Shown in pieces: positions 1 to 9,201 of a DNA stretch of 64,000 nt (its first letter is position 1; each line of letters starts with the position of its first letter). Under the pieces are notes generated by a model. That model was not told the DNA's origin. It worked only from the letters and a program-made list of their open reading frames with translations, and ran no database searches. The position numbers and the translations under genes were made by a program. The stretch is from Burkholderiaceae bacterium (lineage in GTDB: Bacteria > Pseudomonadota > Gammaproteobacteria > Burkholderiales > Burkholderiaceae_E), in contig JAOSJU010000001.1 of the NCBI GenBank assembly GCA_027493945.1, positions 1,302,001-1,366,000 of the forward strand. Reading direction: 5' to 3'.

Positions 1-161
1 CCCTGCGGACAAGCCGACGTTGTTTCAGAGCGGTTCGAGCGCAGAGCACTGCAGGTCGCCAAGAATGCTCCAACCTAGTCGAGTGCCAATGTCCTCGTTC
101 TGCGTCTTCAGTTCAAGGTGCTACACGTGCATTAGGCATTCCACTCGCCAAGCAGCAGACA

Positions 162-1443
162 TCACTCGCGCTCTATGACACGGAGCAGCGCCGTTCTACG
201 CTTCGACATGGGGCCAAACGCCTTCGTGACCCCTTCAACGGGTTTCCCTGCCTGCAATGAGTCAAGGATGTCAGCCCAGTCCTGCATGATTACCTTGCGG
301 GACTCCACAAACTTCGTGTGATCGTAGGGCGCGCGCGATGAGTCCTTGCTCTTTTTGGAATGAGCGAGTTGAAGATCGACCCGCTTCTCCGGATATCCCA
401 ACAGTCCAAGGATCGTCGTTGCGGTCGAGCGGAAGCCATGGGACGAAAACCGTCCGCCATAACCCATGCGCTTGAGTGCTTGATTGAGCGTCGTTGCCGA
501 CATCACTTGTCCCGGCTTTCTGTAGCTCGGGAACAATACTTTGCCGCCGCCAGTTAGAGCATGTAGTTCCCTAAGAGCGGCCACCGCCTGCCGTGACAGG
601 GGGAACCAGATGGGGGCGTCGCATCTTCATGCGCTCGGACGGAATCGACCACATGGCGTTGTCCAGGTCGAACTCTTCCCAGGAGGCCTTGCGCAGTTCT
701 ACGGTGCGCACGTAGGTCAAAGCCATCAGCTTGAGGGCGAGGACTGTCGTCTGGTAACCCCCTTCGTTGTCCACACGATTGAGAAAGTCCGGGATCTCTG
801 CCCATGTCAACGGAGGGTTGTGGCGGACCTGAGGGCGCTTGACCAGTCCCTTGAGCAAGGCGGCAGGATCGTATTCGCAGAGACCTTGGGCAGCCGCATA
901 ACTGAAGATTTGCCCACACCACTGGCGGATGAGGATCGCCACAGTCTTCGCGCCACGAGCCGCCACATCCTTGATGATGGGGCGCAGATGTGGAGCCCTG
1001 ATGCTGCTGATCGGCAACTTGCCAATCCGGGGGAAAACATCCTTCTCAAGGTAGCTGGTGACCTGGTTGGTGTAGTACTCGCTCCAGTGAGCATTGCTGA
1101 CGATCCACTCCCGAGCAACGGTCTCGAACGTGCGTTCGTATGTGTCGGCCTGGAGGGCGATCGCCGCCTTTTTCTCCACGATGGGGTCGAGGCCCTTCTT
1201 GACCAACGCCTTTGCCCGGTCCCGTTCCGCACGGGCTGCCTCCAGCGTGACCTTTGGGTACACCCCGATTGAGTACACCTGTTCAGCGCCGCCCAGCCGG
1301 TAGCGGTACCACCAGAGCTTGGAGCCGTTGGGCTGAACGCGCAAAAAGAGGCTGCCTCCGTCCCGGAGTTGGTACACCTTGGGCCTGGGCTGCGCCGTTT
1401 CCACTTTGCGCGCCGAGAGAAGATTGAGTGCTGTGAGTGCCAT
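162..1443 (-). CDS. P4-type tyrosine integrase (one frameshift)
   Basis: Site-specific recombinase of the element joined to trpG at the left edge. The N-terminal half has the DUF4102 arm-binding domain (DGGSLFLRV, WWYRYRLGG, SIGVYPKVTL) and then the SAM-like core-binding domain. The catalytic domain has the first Arg in LTYVRTVELR, HGFR as the H-x-x-R box, LAHSKKS, and the likely nucleophile Tyr in APYDHTKF. The frame breaks at the G run 599-603; with one base fewer, HLVP runs into LSRQAVAALREL, giving about 426 aa. I start at MALTAL rather than the upstream in-frame ATG, because DUF4102 integrases begin about there. The start codon lies about 150 bp from the trpG junction, as expected for an integrase next to its att site. 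Confidence 0.85.
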
Positions 1444-1596
1444 GTGTATAACGCCTCCAGTTTGGCCCGTTACACACTCCATTACACACATGAGCACTGG
1501 ATTTGTCCAGCTTTCAGAATCGCTCGATGGACGATCAACCCTTTAAAAACATAGACTTAGAGTTGTTCCATGGAGGTTGATAGACGCCAGTAGACC

Positions 1597-1626
1597 TCAA
1601 TCGTAGTTATCGATCATCAGCAGCAT
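1597..1626 (-). pseudogene. trpG: trpG 5' end cut off by element insertion
   Basis: Seventeen bases after the trpE stop, an ATG opens MLLMIDNYD and then hits TGA. TrpG (anthranilate synthase glutaminase subunit) typically starts MLLMIDNYDSFTYN, and in Betaproteobacteria trpG directly follows trpE. I infer that this is the authentic trpG start and that the integrated element carrying the 162-1443 integrase entered after the ninth codon. The rest of trpG should lie beyond the left edge of the window, possibly with a start supplied by the element's far end. Confidence 0.7.
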
Positions 1627-1643
1627 GTTCGTCTCCGGCCGCG

Positions 1644-3123
1644 TCAGATCTGGCCATCGAGGCCGGCCTGCACCAGCTCGGCCGCGCGCAGCACCGCGCG
1701 CGCCTTGTTCTCGGTCTCGACCCACTCGTTCTCGGGAACCGAGTCGGCGACGATGCCGGCGGCGGCCTGCACGTACAGGGTGCCGTCCTTGACCACCGCG
1801 GTGCGGATCGCGATCGCCGGGTCGAGGTCACCGAGAAACGAGATGTAGCCACAGGCGCCGCCATAGACGCCGCGCCGCGTCGGCTCGAGCTCGTCGATGA
1901 TCTGCATCGCGCGGATCTTCGGCGCGCCGGTGAGCGTGCCCGCCGGGAAGGTCGCGCGCAGCACGTCGATCGGCCCCATGCCGGGCTTCAGCTTGCCCTC
2001 GACGTTCGAGACGATGTGCATCACGTGCGAGTACTTCTCGATCGCCAGCCGGTCGGTCACGCGCACGCTGCCGGTTTCGGCGATGCGGCCGATGTCGTTG
2101 CGCGCGAGGTCGATCAGCATCACGTGCTCGGCGATTTCCTTCGGGTCGGCCAGCAGTTCCCGCGCGAGCGCCTCGTCCTGCGCCGGCGTGGCGCCGCGGC
2201 GGCGCGTGCCCGCCAGCGGACGGATGGTGATGCGGTCGCCGTCGGGCTGGCGCTCCGGCGCACGAGGATCTCGGGCGATGCGCCGACGATGTGGAACTCG
2301 CCGAGGTTGTAGAAGTACATGTACGGCGACGGATTGATCGAGCGCAGCGCGCGGTACAGCGTGACCGGCGAATCGCGGAACGGCTTCTCGATCAGCTGGC
2401 CGACCTGCACCTGCATCACGTCGCCGGCCATGATGTATTCCCCGGCCCGCGCGACCGCCGCGAGGTAGTCGTCGCGGGCGAACTCGCGGCGCGTGCCGGT
2501 CTCGAAGCTCGGCTCGAGCGAAGGCATCTCCAGCGGCCGCGACAGCTGCGCGTAGAGCTCGCGCAGGCGCTTGCGGGCGCGCTGGTACGCCTCGCCCTCG
2601 GCGGGATCGGCGTAGACCATCAGGTAGATCTTGCCGGTCACGTTGTCGACGATCGCCAGCTCTTCGGTGAGCAGCAGGAACACGTCGGGAACGCCGACCG
2701 GGTCGGGCTTGTCGCGGCCGGCGGCGTGCGGCTCGATGTGGCGCACCGCGTCGTAGGCGAAGTAGCCGGCCAGCCCGCCACAGAAGCGCGGCAGCCCCGG
2801 GCGCACCGCCACCTTGAAGCGCTTCTGGTAAGCGTCGACGAAGTCGAGCGGATTGCCCCGGTAGCGCTCGATCGTTTCGCCGTTCTTCACCACCTCGGCG
2901 CCGTCGGCGGTGGAGCGGATGATCGTGCTCGCGGGCAGGCCGATGAACGAGTAGCGCCCGAAGCGCTCGCCGCCCACCACCGATTCGAGCAGGAAGCTGT
3001 ACGGCTGGTGCGCCAGCTTCAGGTACAGCGACAGCGGCGTGTCCAGGTCGGCGAAGCACTCCAGCAGCAGCGGAATGCGGTTGTAGCCCGGGCAGCGATC
3101 GCCCGGAATTCGATTTCGGTCAT
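1644..3123 (-). CDS. trpE: anthranilate synthase component I (two frameshifts)
   Basis: Large subunit of anthranilate synthase, turning chorismate into anthranilate at the entry of tryptophan synthesis, with ammonia supplied by TrpG. Joined length is about 493 aa, normal for the family. Visible motifs are the N-terminal feedback region ([10 protein letters not shown]), [46 protein letters not shown] and [11 protein letters not shown] in the chorismate-binding fold. Two one-base deletions break it. One is near 2254, where VRR should read on into [13 protein letters not shown]. The other is near 3088-3092, where [12 protein letters not shown] should read on into GYNRIPLLL. It is preceded by a Trp-rich leader and attenuator hairpin, and followed by the first codons of trpG. 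Confidence 0.93.
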
Positions 3124-3200
3124 GACTCCCTCGCGGAACTGCGTTCGGGCCCGCTGCGGACCCGGGGCGCCCGCCACGGGGCGCCCAGCGATGTTTCAGG

Positions 3201-3250
3201 AAAACCGGCCGGGGGCGCGGCGCCGCGAAGGCGCTAGCAACTCGGCCGGT
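3201..3250 (-). terminator. trp attenuator hairpin
   Basis: On the minus strand, just after the leader-peptide stop, CCGGCCG (3243-3249) pairs with CGGCCGG (3205-3211). An inner GCGCC/GGCGC pairing lies within the loop, and TTTT (3204-3201) follows. Its place between a Trp-codon leader and trpE fits a transcription attenuator. Confidence 0.6.
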
Positions 3251-3259
3251 GTGCGGCGA

Positions 3260-3337
3260 TCAGCGCCAGCACCACCACCGCCAGCCCCGCCAACCGTTGG
3301 CGTTGCGGGCCGAGCGAAGTTCCTGAATGTTGCGCAT
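3260..3337 (-). CDS. trpL: trp operon leader peptide
   Basis: A 25-residue ORF starting MRNIQELRS and ending NGWRGWRWWCWR, with five Trp codons in the last ten. It lies between gph and trpE, in the trpE sense, immediately before a hairpin followed by TTTT. Ribosome stalling on the Trp codons would favour an antiterminator. This matches classic trp attenuation leaders in layout. There is no strong Shine-Dalgarno, and the sequence is short, so the call rests on Trp density and position. Confidence 0.65.
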   Translation of the reverse strand: MRNIQELRSARNANGWRGWRWWCWR

Positions 3338-3402
3338 GAGGGAAAGGATGTCCCGGCTGTTTCTGGACGTGGCGGACTATAACACCATCGCCGGCGAAGG
3401 CG

Positions 3403-4086
3403 TCAACCGGCCTCGATGCGTGTTGCCGCTTCGAGCAGGTCGGCGACGACCGCGTCGGAATCGATCGTGCTCACCGGCAGTCCTTCGTTGTAGCCGTACG
3501 GCACGATCATCACCGGCATGCCGGCCGCGCGGGCGGCCTGCGCGTCGTTCAGCGAATCGCCGATCGCCACCATCTGCGACGGCCCGATCCCCAGCAGCTC
3601 GCACGCGTGGTGCAGTTGCATCGGATCGGGCTTGCCTCGCGGCAGCACGTCGCCGCCGATCACGAGCTCGAAGTGCGCAGCCAGCCCGGTGCGGGCGAGC
3701 AGCGTGTCGGCGAAGGCCTGCGGCTTGTTGGTCACGCACGCAAGCCTGAGCCCCCTGGCGCGCATCGCCGCGAGGCCCTCGACCACGTTCGGGAACAGCG
3801 TCGCCGAGCGGCCGTTCTCGCGCTCGTAGTGCCGCTCGAACGACTGCATGCCGCGCCCGGCGGTCGCATCGTCGACGCGCCCGTCGAGCGAGCCCGACAG
3901 CGCGCGGTGCACCAGGATGCGCGCGCCCTTGCCGACGTAACTGCGCACCGTCGATTCGGACAGCGCCGGCCGCCCGAAGTCGAGCAGCATCGCATTGACC
4001 GCGGCGGTGAGGTCGGCGACCGTGTCGAGCAGGGTGCCGTCGAGGTCGATCGCCACCCCGCGGGCGCGGAAGATGCGCGCGGCCAC
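3403..4086 (-). CDS. gph: phosphoglycolate phosphatase
   Basis: HAD-superfamily phosphatase that removes phosphate from 2-phosphoglycolate. At 227 aa it has the family length. Motif I is AIDLDGTLLDT with the nucleophile Asp, motif II is CVTNKPQ, the Lys is in PRGKPDP, and motif IV is IGDSLNDAQAARAAGM. The start is GTG (VAARIF), four bases after the rpe stop, so it is translationally close to rpe. The order rpe-gph-trpE is the usual betaproteobacterial one. Confidence 0.92.
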   Translation of the reverse strand: MAARIFRARGVAIDLDGTLLDTVADLTAAVNAMLLDFGRPALSESTVRSYVGKGARILVHRALSGSLDGRVDDATAGRGMQSFERHYERENGRSATLFPNVVEGLAAMRARGLRLACVTNKPQAFADTLLARTGLAAHFELVIGGDVLPRGKPDPMQLHHACELLGIGPSQMVAIGDSLNDAQAARAAGMPVMIVPYGYNEGLPVSTIDSDAVVADLLEAATRIEAG

Positions 4087-4090
4087 CCGC

Positions 4091-4783
4091 TCAGGCCGCC
4101 GCCAGCGCGGCGCGCATCTTCGCGAGCACGCCGCGATAGCCGCCGTCGGCGTCTGGGGCGCCGAACACTGCCGAGCCCGCCACGAAGGTGTCGGCGCCGG
4201 CGCGCGCGACCTCGGCGATGTTGTCGGCCTTCACGCCGCCGTCGACCTCCAGCCAGATCGGATGGCCGCCGGCCGCGACGTGCGCGTCGATACGGCTGCG
4301 CACCGCGCGAATCTTCGGCAGCGTCGCCGGGATGAACTTCTGTCCGCCGTAGCCCGGGTTCACCGACATCAGCAGCACCATGTCGAGCTTGTCCATCACG
4401 TGATCGAGATAGAACAGCGGCGTGGCCGGGTTGAACACCGGGCCGGCTCGGCAACCGCATTCGCGGATCAGCTGCAGAGTGCGGTCGACGTGGTCGGAGG
4501 CCTCGGGATGGAAGCTGATCAGGTTCGCGCCCGCCTTGGCGAAGTCGCCGACGATGCGGTCGACCGGGCTCAACATCAGGTGCACGTCGATCGGGATCTG
4601 CAGGTGCGGGCGCAGCGCCTCGCATACCAGCGGTCCGATGGTGAGGTTCGGAACGTAATGGTTGTCCATCACGTCGAAGTGGATCATGTCGGCGCCCGCG
4701 GCCTCGACGGCCCGCACCTCCTCGCCGAGTCGGGCGAAATCGGCCGACAGTATGCTGGGGGCGATCCGGAAGGCTTGCGTCAT
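4091..4783 (-). CDS. rpe: ribulose-phosphate 3-epimerase
   Basis: TIM-barrel enzyme interconverting ribulose 5-phosphate and xylulose 5-phosphate in the pentose phosphate pathway. The 230 aa show [14 protein letters not shown], the metal and acid-base residues in [28 protein letters not shown], and EVDGGVK with the second catalytic Asp. I start at [10 protein letters not shown] (ATG at 4783), because the longer in-frame extension upstream is not family-like. It is transcribed divergently from apaG across a palindromic spacer. Confidence 0.95.
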   Translation of the reverse strand: MTQAFRIAPSILSADFARLGEEVRAVEAAGADMIHFDVMDNHYVPNLTIGPLVCEALRPHLQIPIDVHLMLSPVDRIVGDFAKAGANLISFHPEASDHVDRTLQLIRECGCRAGPVFNPATPLFYLDHVMDKLDMVLLMSVNPGYGGQKFIPATLPKIRAVRSRIDAHVAAGGHPIWLEVDGGVKADNIAEVARAGADTFVAGSAVFGAPDADGGYRGVLAKMRAALAAA

Positions 4784-4829
4784 GGTGGAGTCCTGCTTGT
4801 GGTCGAATGGGGACGCGGCCCCGGTTTGT

Positions 4830-4847
4830 CTACAATCGCGATTGTAG
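4830..4847. promoter_or_regulatory. palindrome with back-to-back -10-like hexamers
   Basis: CTACAATCGCGATTGTAG is a perfect 18-bp palindrome in the 100-bp spacer between divergent rpe and apaG. Each arm holds TACAAT, one base off the -10 consensus, pointing outwards on each strand. It may be a pair of overlapping promoters, a protein-binding site, or both. The -35 regions are not convincing. Confidence 0.4.
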
Positions 4848-4883
4848 CCACCGCCTTGCCGCCCCTTCCCGACCGCCATTCCC

Positions 4884-5264
4884 GTGTCCGACAAGCGCTA
4901 CCAGTTCCGTGTCGATGTGCAGGCGGCCTACCTGCCCGAGCAATCGAAACCCGAAGACGCGCAGTACGCGTTCGCGTACACGGTGCGCATCACCAACACC
5001 GGCAGCGTCGCCGCGCAGCTGATCAGCCGGCACTGGATCATCCGCGACGACAGCGACCGCGTGATCGAGGTGAAAGGGCTCGGCGTGGTCGGGCAGCAGC
5101 CGCTGCTCGAACCGGGCGCACGCTTCGAATACACCAGCGGCAGCCAGATCGCCACGCCCGCCGGCGCCATGCGCGGCAGCTACTTCTTCGTCGCCGAGGA
5201 CGGGCACCGTTTCGAAGTGCCGATCGAGGAGTTCACCCTCAGCATGCCGCGCACGCTGCACTGA
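4884..5264 (+). CDS. apaG: ApaG family protein
   Basis: A 126-aa protein of the ApaG/Co2+-Mg2+ efflux-associated family, with a single fibronectin-III-like fold and no settled enzymatic role. Visible family blocks are [39 protein letters not shown] and [10 protein letters not shown]. The start is GTG ([10 protein letters not shown]). It is divergent from rpe and followed by mltA. Confidence 0.93.
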   Translation: MSDKRYQFRVDVQAAYLPEQSKPEDAQYAFAYTVRITNTGSVAAQLISRHWIIRDDSDRVIEVKGLGVVGQQPLLEPGARFEYTSGSQIATPAGAMRGSYFFVAEDGHRFEVPIEEFTLSMPRTLH

Positions 5265-5294
5265 GCGATGGACCACGGACGGATGCGCCGCGCG

Positions 5295-5387
5295 TCACTT
5301 CTTGCCGCGCATCGTCCACCAGACGAAGAACAGCATCAGCGCCAGCACGCCGCCGGCTTCGGCGAACAGGATCCACGCGTCGTCCAT
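5295..5387 (-). CDS. 30-aa single-span membrane peptide
   Basis: A 30-residue ORF between apaG and mltA, read on the opposite strand to both. It starts MDDAWILFAEAGG, has a hydrophobic run VLALMLFFVWW and ends in a basic tail (TMRGKK). This has the form of a small inner-membrane protein, N-out or N-in unknown. I cannot name it, and the only support is composition and its position in a short intergenic gap. Confidence 0.4.
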   Translation of the reverse strand: MDDAWILFAEAGGVLALMLFFVWWTMRGKK

Positions 5388-5426
5388 GCGGCCGATTCTA
5401 GCGCTGCGGCGCGTGGCGGCTGGCCG

Positions 5427-6557
5427 GTGACCTCACCGTTCGGTTCGCTGTTCGCCTCGTGGGTTTCTCGCCTGCGAACCGCGCTGCTGGCGGTCACCCT
5501 CGCTCCGGTCGTGTGCACGGCATCGGAGGTCGTGCCGCTGGCTCCCGGTCAGTTGCCGGGCTGGGACGGCGATGCGCTCGCCGGACTGCACCGGGCGATC
5601 GAGCGCCAGTGCGTGCTGCCCCGACCACCGCAACCGTGGCCCGCGCTGTGCCCGGGCTTGCCGCCGGCCCACGCGCTGAAGGAATGGCTCGGCGCGAACT
5701 TCGTCGCCTGGCCGCTCGTGCGCCCGGACGGCGCGCCGGGCCTGCTCACCGGCTACTACGAACCGGTGCTCGAAGGCAGCCGCAGCCGCGAGCACGACGG
5801 CCAGGCGCCGCTGTACCGGCCGCCGCTCGACCTGGTGCGCGGCGCCGACGGCAGCCGGCTGCGGGCGGTGGCCGCGACGGGCGCGCTGCAGCCGTATCCG
5901 GCGCGCGCCGAGATCGAGGCGGGGCGGCTGCTCGAAGGCCGCGAACTGGTCTGGCTCGACGATTCGGTCGAGGCCTTCTTCCTGCAGGTGCAGGGCTCGG
6001 GGCGCGTGCGGCTGCGCGACGGCAGCACGATGCGCGTCGGCTTCGCCGACCACAACGGCCAGCCCTACTTCCCCATCGGTCGTGAACTGGTCGCGCGTGG
6101 CGCGCTCGCGCCGGAGGCGGTCGACGCCGACGCCATCAAGGCGTGGCTGCGCGCCCATCCGGACCAGGCGGGCGAAGTGATGCGGCGCAACCGCCGTTAC
6201 GTGTTCTTTCGCGAGTTGCCCGGCGGCGACGACGGACCGCCCGGGTCGCTAGGCGTCGCACTGACGCCGATGCGCTCGGTGGCCACCGATCCCGCGCACG
6301 TGCCGCCGGGCGCGCTGCTGTTCATCGATTCGACGCACCCCGACGACGGCGCGCCGCTGCAGCGCGCGGTGCTGAGCCAGGACCGCGGCGCGGCGATCAT
6401 CGGCGCGGCGCGAGCCGACCTGTTCTGGGGTGCGGGCGACGAGGCCGGCCGGCTGGCCGGCCGCACCAAGCAGCCGCTGCGGATGTGGCTGCTGTGGCCG
6501 AAAGGGCAACCGAGGCCGGCGCTCAGCCCTTCGAGTTCTCGGCCAGCATCCGGTTGA
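5427..6557 (+). CDS. mltA: membrane-bound lytic murein transglycosylase A
   Basis: Lytic transglycosylase cutting the MurNAc-GlcNAc bond in peptidoglycan to form 1,6-anhydro ends. The 376-aa product starts at GTG (VTSPFGSLF), with a hydrophobic signal region (LRTALLAVTLAPVVCTAS). The MltA barrel shows GLLTGYYEPVLEGSR, LVWLDDSVEAFFLQVQGSGR, and then the 3D domain (GVALTPMRSVATD, GALLFID, DRGAAIIGAARADLFWG) with its conserved Asp residues. The only Cys near the signal end is not in a clear lipobox, so lipidation is uncertain. The 3' end overlaps the convergent dsbC by about 35 bp. Confidence 0.92.
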   Translation: MTSPFGSLFASWVSRLRTALLAVTLAPVVCTASEVVPLAPGQLPGWDGDALAGLHRAIERQCVLPRPPQPWPALCPGLPPAHALKEWLGANFVAWPLVRPDGAPGLLTGYYEPVLEGSRSREHDGQAPLYRPPLDLVRGADGSRLRAVAATGALQPYPARAEIEAGRLLEGRELVWLDDSVEAFFLQVQGSGRVRLRDGSTMRVGFADHNGQPYFPIGRELVARGALAPEAVDADAIKAWLRAHPDQAGEVMRRNRRYVFFRELPGGDDGPPGSLGVALTPMRSVATDPAHVPPGALLFIDSTHPDDGAPLQRAVLSQDRGAAIIGAARADLFWGAGDEAGRLAGRTKQPLRMWLLWPKGQPRPALSPSSSRPASG

Positions 6558-7287
6558 AGCGCTCGGGCGGCGCGTAGCCCTGCAGCCGCTTGCCGTTGGC
6601 GAAGAACACCACCGGCGTGCCGGTGATGCCCAGCTTGCGCGCGAGCTCGGCGACTTTCGCGAGCGACGTGTCGCAGGTGCCGGTGTTGCCCGGAATGCGG
6701 TTGTTCAGCAGCAGGTCGTTCCAGGCGCGCGCCTTGTCGGCCGCGCACAGCGCCTTGCGCGCCTTCGTCTCCGAGTCGGCCGCGAGGAAGGCCATCGGGA
6801 AGGTGTAGATCGTGATGTCGTCGAGCTTGACCAGGTCCGCGCGCAGGCGCTTGCAGTAGCCGCAGTTCGGATCCTCGAACACCGCCACGACCCGCTTGCC
6901 GTTGCCGGCGACCTGCCTGATGGCGAGGTCGAGCGGCAGCGTGCCGAAATCGATCGCGAGCAGTTCCTCCATGCGTTCCTGCGTGAGGTTGCGCTCGGCC
7001 TTCAGGTCGATCAGGCTGCCGTCGAGGAACACGTACTGGCCGGTTTCGTCGGCGTACATCAGCACGTCGTTGCGCACGCGCACCTCGTAGATACCGCGCA
7101 ACGGCGTCTTGCGGACTTCGTCGACCGAATAACGGCCCTTGAAGAACCCTTCGACCGCGGCCTTGACCCGGGCAGCGCCCGGGTCGGCGGCGGCCGCCCC
7201 CTGAGCCTGCGCGAGCGGGGCCGCGACCCAGAGCACCACGGCAGCGGCGAACGCGACCGCTGCGGCAGCGACGCGGGTGAATCTCAT
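6523..7287 (-). CDS. dsbC: DsbC-type thiol:disulfide interchange protein
   Basis: Periplasmic disulfide isomerase. The signal peptide is MRFTRVAAAAVAFAAAVV... ending APLAQAQG. The N-terminal dimerisation region (VRKTPLRGIYEVRV) is followed by the thioredoxin-fold domain with the active site CGYC in FEDPNCGYCKR, the cis-Pro loop GTPVVFF, and a second Cys pair (LCAADK, TGTCDTS) that could form the structural disulfide. I start at MRFTRV (7287); ATG 7299 is also possible. It is convergent with mltA. Confidence 0.88.
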   Translation of the reverse strand: MRFTRVAAAAVAFAAAVVLWVAAPLAQAQGAAAADPGAARVKAAVEGFFKGRYSVDEVRKTPLRGIYEVRVRNDVLMYADETGQYVFLDGSLIDLKAERNLTQERMEELLAIDFGTLPLDLAIRQVAGNGKRVVAVFEDPNCGYCKRLRADLVKLDDITIYTFPMAFLAADSETKARKALCAADKARAWNDLLLNNRIPGNTGTCDTSLAKVAELARKLGITGTPVVFFANGKRLQGYAPPERFNRMLAENSKG

Positions 7288-7364
7288 CGAATCGATCATC
7301 GGTACGACATCCTCGGCTGCGCGAACTTTGTCGCGCGGGTTGAAACGGCGCGGCACGAAACGCC

Positions 7365-8640
7365 TCAGCGAACCGCCTGCGCCACCAATTGTCGCTTGAG
7401 CCAGCGCGAACCTGCCACCGCCCGCCAGCCGAGCGCTACCGCCAATTCGACCAGCGGGGCGAGCGTGTCCGGCGCCGGACGGCGCGTCGGATCGAACAGG
7501 CGCTGCAGCGCGTCGGTGGCGCCGCGCATCGCCGCCACCGGCTCGGCGCGCGCCCGCGCGTAGCGGCGCAACAGCAGCCGGTCGCCCGGGTCGCCGCCGG
7601 AACCGCGCTCGCGCAGCAGGCGCGCGAGCGCCGCCACGTCGCCGAAGCCGAGGTTCATCCCCTGGCCGGCCAACGGATGCACCAGGTGCGCAGCGTCGCC
7701 CACCAATGCCAACCTCGGGCCGATCATCGACCCGACGCGGCCCAGCCGCAGCGGAAACGCCTGCACCCGCGAGATCGCGGTCATCGTCCCGAGCGCCGAG
7801 CCGGCGGCCTGCTGCACGCGCTCCGCGAGCTCGCCGGGCGCCATCGCCACCAGCGCGTCGGCCAGCTCGTGCGGCGCCGACCAGACCATGCTGACGCGCC
7901 CCTGCGTCGCGCCGGCCGCGCTTGCGGGCGGCAGCGGCAGCAAGGCCAGGATGCCGTCACGTCCGAACCACTGCCGGGCGATGTCGCGATGCGGGCGTTC
8001 GGTGTCGAAGTGCGCGACCAGCGCGCGCTGCGGGTAGTCGGAAACGCTCCGAGGCCAGCCCGGCGGACTCGCGCACCCGCGATGCCGCACCGTCGGCGCC
8101 CACCAGCAGGCGCGCCGACAGGCGGCGCCCACCTTCGAGCCTGAGCGGAATCGTCGACTCCGGCACCGAGCCCGAAGCCTGCGGCAGGGCGCGCGGATCG
8201 GCGTCGACGCCGTCGAAGCGCTCGTCGACGATCGGCAGGCCCGCGAAGCGCACCGCCTGCCCGAGGGCGCGCAGCAGGTTGCGCTGCTCGACGATCCAGG
8301 CGAGCGCCTCCACGCGCGCTTCGTATGCGCTGAAGTGCAACGCATCGCGGTCGGAGCCGAAGGCCGGGAACACGCGCATGTCGTAGACCGGCGCCACGCG
8401 CGCGGCGTCGAGCGCATGCCAGACGCCGATCGACTCGAGCAGCGCGCGCGTGGCCGCAGACAGCGCGAAGACGCGAAGATCCCAGGGATCGGCCTCGTCA
8501 CCGGCCTCGGCCGCCGGCGGCGCGCCGATCAGCGTGGCCCGAAGGCCCGCGCGCGACAGCGCCAGCGCCGTGGCCAGGCCGACGGCTCCGCGGCCGACGA
8601 CCGCGACGTCGGCCGGCATGGCGGCAGGGCTGGAAGGCAT
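7365..8640 (-). CDS. UbiH/UbiF-family FAD hydroxylase (frameshift)
   Basis: FAD monooxygenase of the ubiquinone-biosynthesis hydroxylase family (UbiH/UbiF/UbiI/Coq6 group), about 424 aa when joined. FAD-binding motifs are the GxGxxG in VVGRGAVGLATALALSRAG, the mid-protein LVGADGAASRVRE, and the C-terminal LVGDAAHLVHPLAGQGMNLGFGD. A one-base insertion at 8040-8041 splits it; with one base removed, GLASERF reads into DYPQRALVAHFD. Which ring position it hydroxylates cannot be read from sequence alone. The start is ATG 8640 (MPSSPAAMPAD). Confidence 0.85.
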
Positions 8641-8684
8641 CGGGCCATTATAGGTTGCGGCGCGTCCGGCCGCCGACCCGGTTC

Positions 8685-8693
8685 TGCTATGAT
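8685..8693 (+). promoter_or_regulatory. extended -10 of tRNA-Phe
   Basis: TGCTATGAT reads as an extended -10 (TGn plus TATGAT) about 40 bp before the tRNA. No good -35 is visible. A GC-rich discriminator follows, as is common for stable RNA promoters. Confidence 0.4.
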
Positions 8694-8733
8694 TGCCGGC
8701 TTTCGGGCGCGGCGTTCCGGCCTGCGCCCCGGC

Positions 8734-8809
<76 letters not shown>

Positions 8810-8851
8810 GTCTCCCACCTGGCTCTCCGGCAAAGCATTCACTAACCAGAG

Positions 8852-8889
8852 TCGGAATCCGTGTGTAATGCATTGCACACGGATTCCGA
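8852..8889. repeat. 38-bp near-perfect palindrome beside attL
   Basis: TCGGAATCCGTGTG (8852-8865) and its exact complement CACACGGATTCCGA (8876-8889) enclose T-AATGCATT-G, itself palindromic, so the whole 38 bp folds with a single T/G mismatch at 8866/8875. It is 42 bp inside the island's left end. It may be a recombination-directionality or integrase arm site, or a terminator-like hairpin, though no T-run follows. The rest of 8810-9117 shows no gene. Confidence 0.6.
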
Positions 8890-9201
8890 TGAGCGTCGCC
8901 CCCGAGAGCATCTACCGGCTCCAGTGATCTGCTGCATTCGCCGCGCATGAGAACTGTTGGGCCGGCCAAGCGCAGCTGCGGGCTCGTGGTGTGTTCGACC
9001 ACGGCATCGCTCGGGTAGTCGCCCCTGCCACACGGCCTTCGCCGATCACCGCACCGGCATCCATGGCCTCGCCGAAGATGTCCTAGGCAAAGTCAAGCCA
9101 GCTTTCGCCACCGCCGTCAGAAGTGGTCCCGCGATTCCGGACGGAGGGGTAAGTAAAAGTCTCTGCAACAATGGGCCCCAGTGCCCGAAGGAGCAGAGAG
9201 C

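Noticed and set aside
2291..5401. Long plus-strand reading frames opposite trpE, gph and rpe
   Set aside because: They are Arg/Ala-rich mirror frames of GC-rich coding DNA, and the minus-strand genes there are unambiguous family members.
1644..8640. trpE and ubiH as true pseudogenes
   Set aside because: Each is broken only by single-base homopolymer indels and otherwise fully conserved, the same pattern as in many other genes here.
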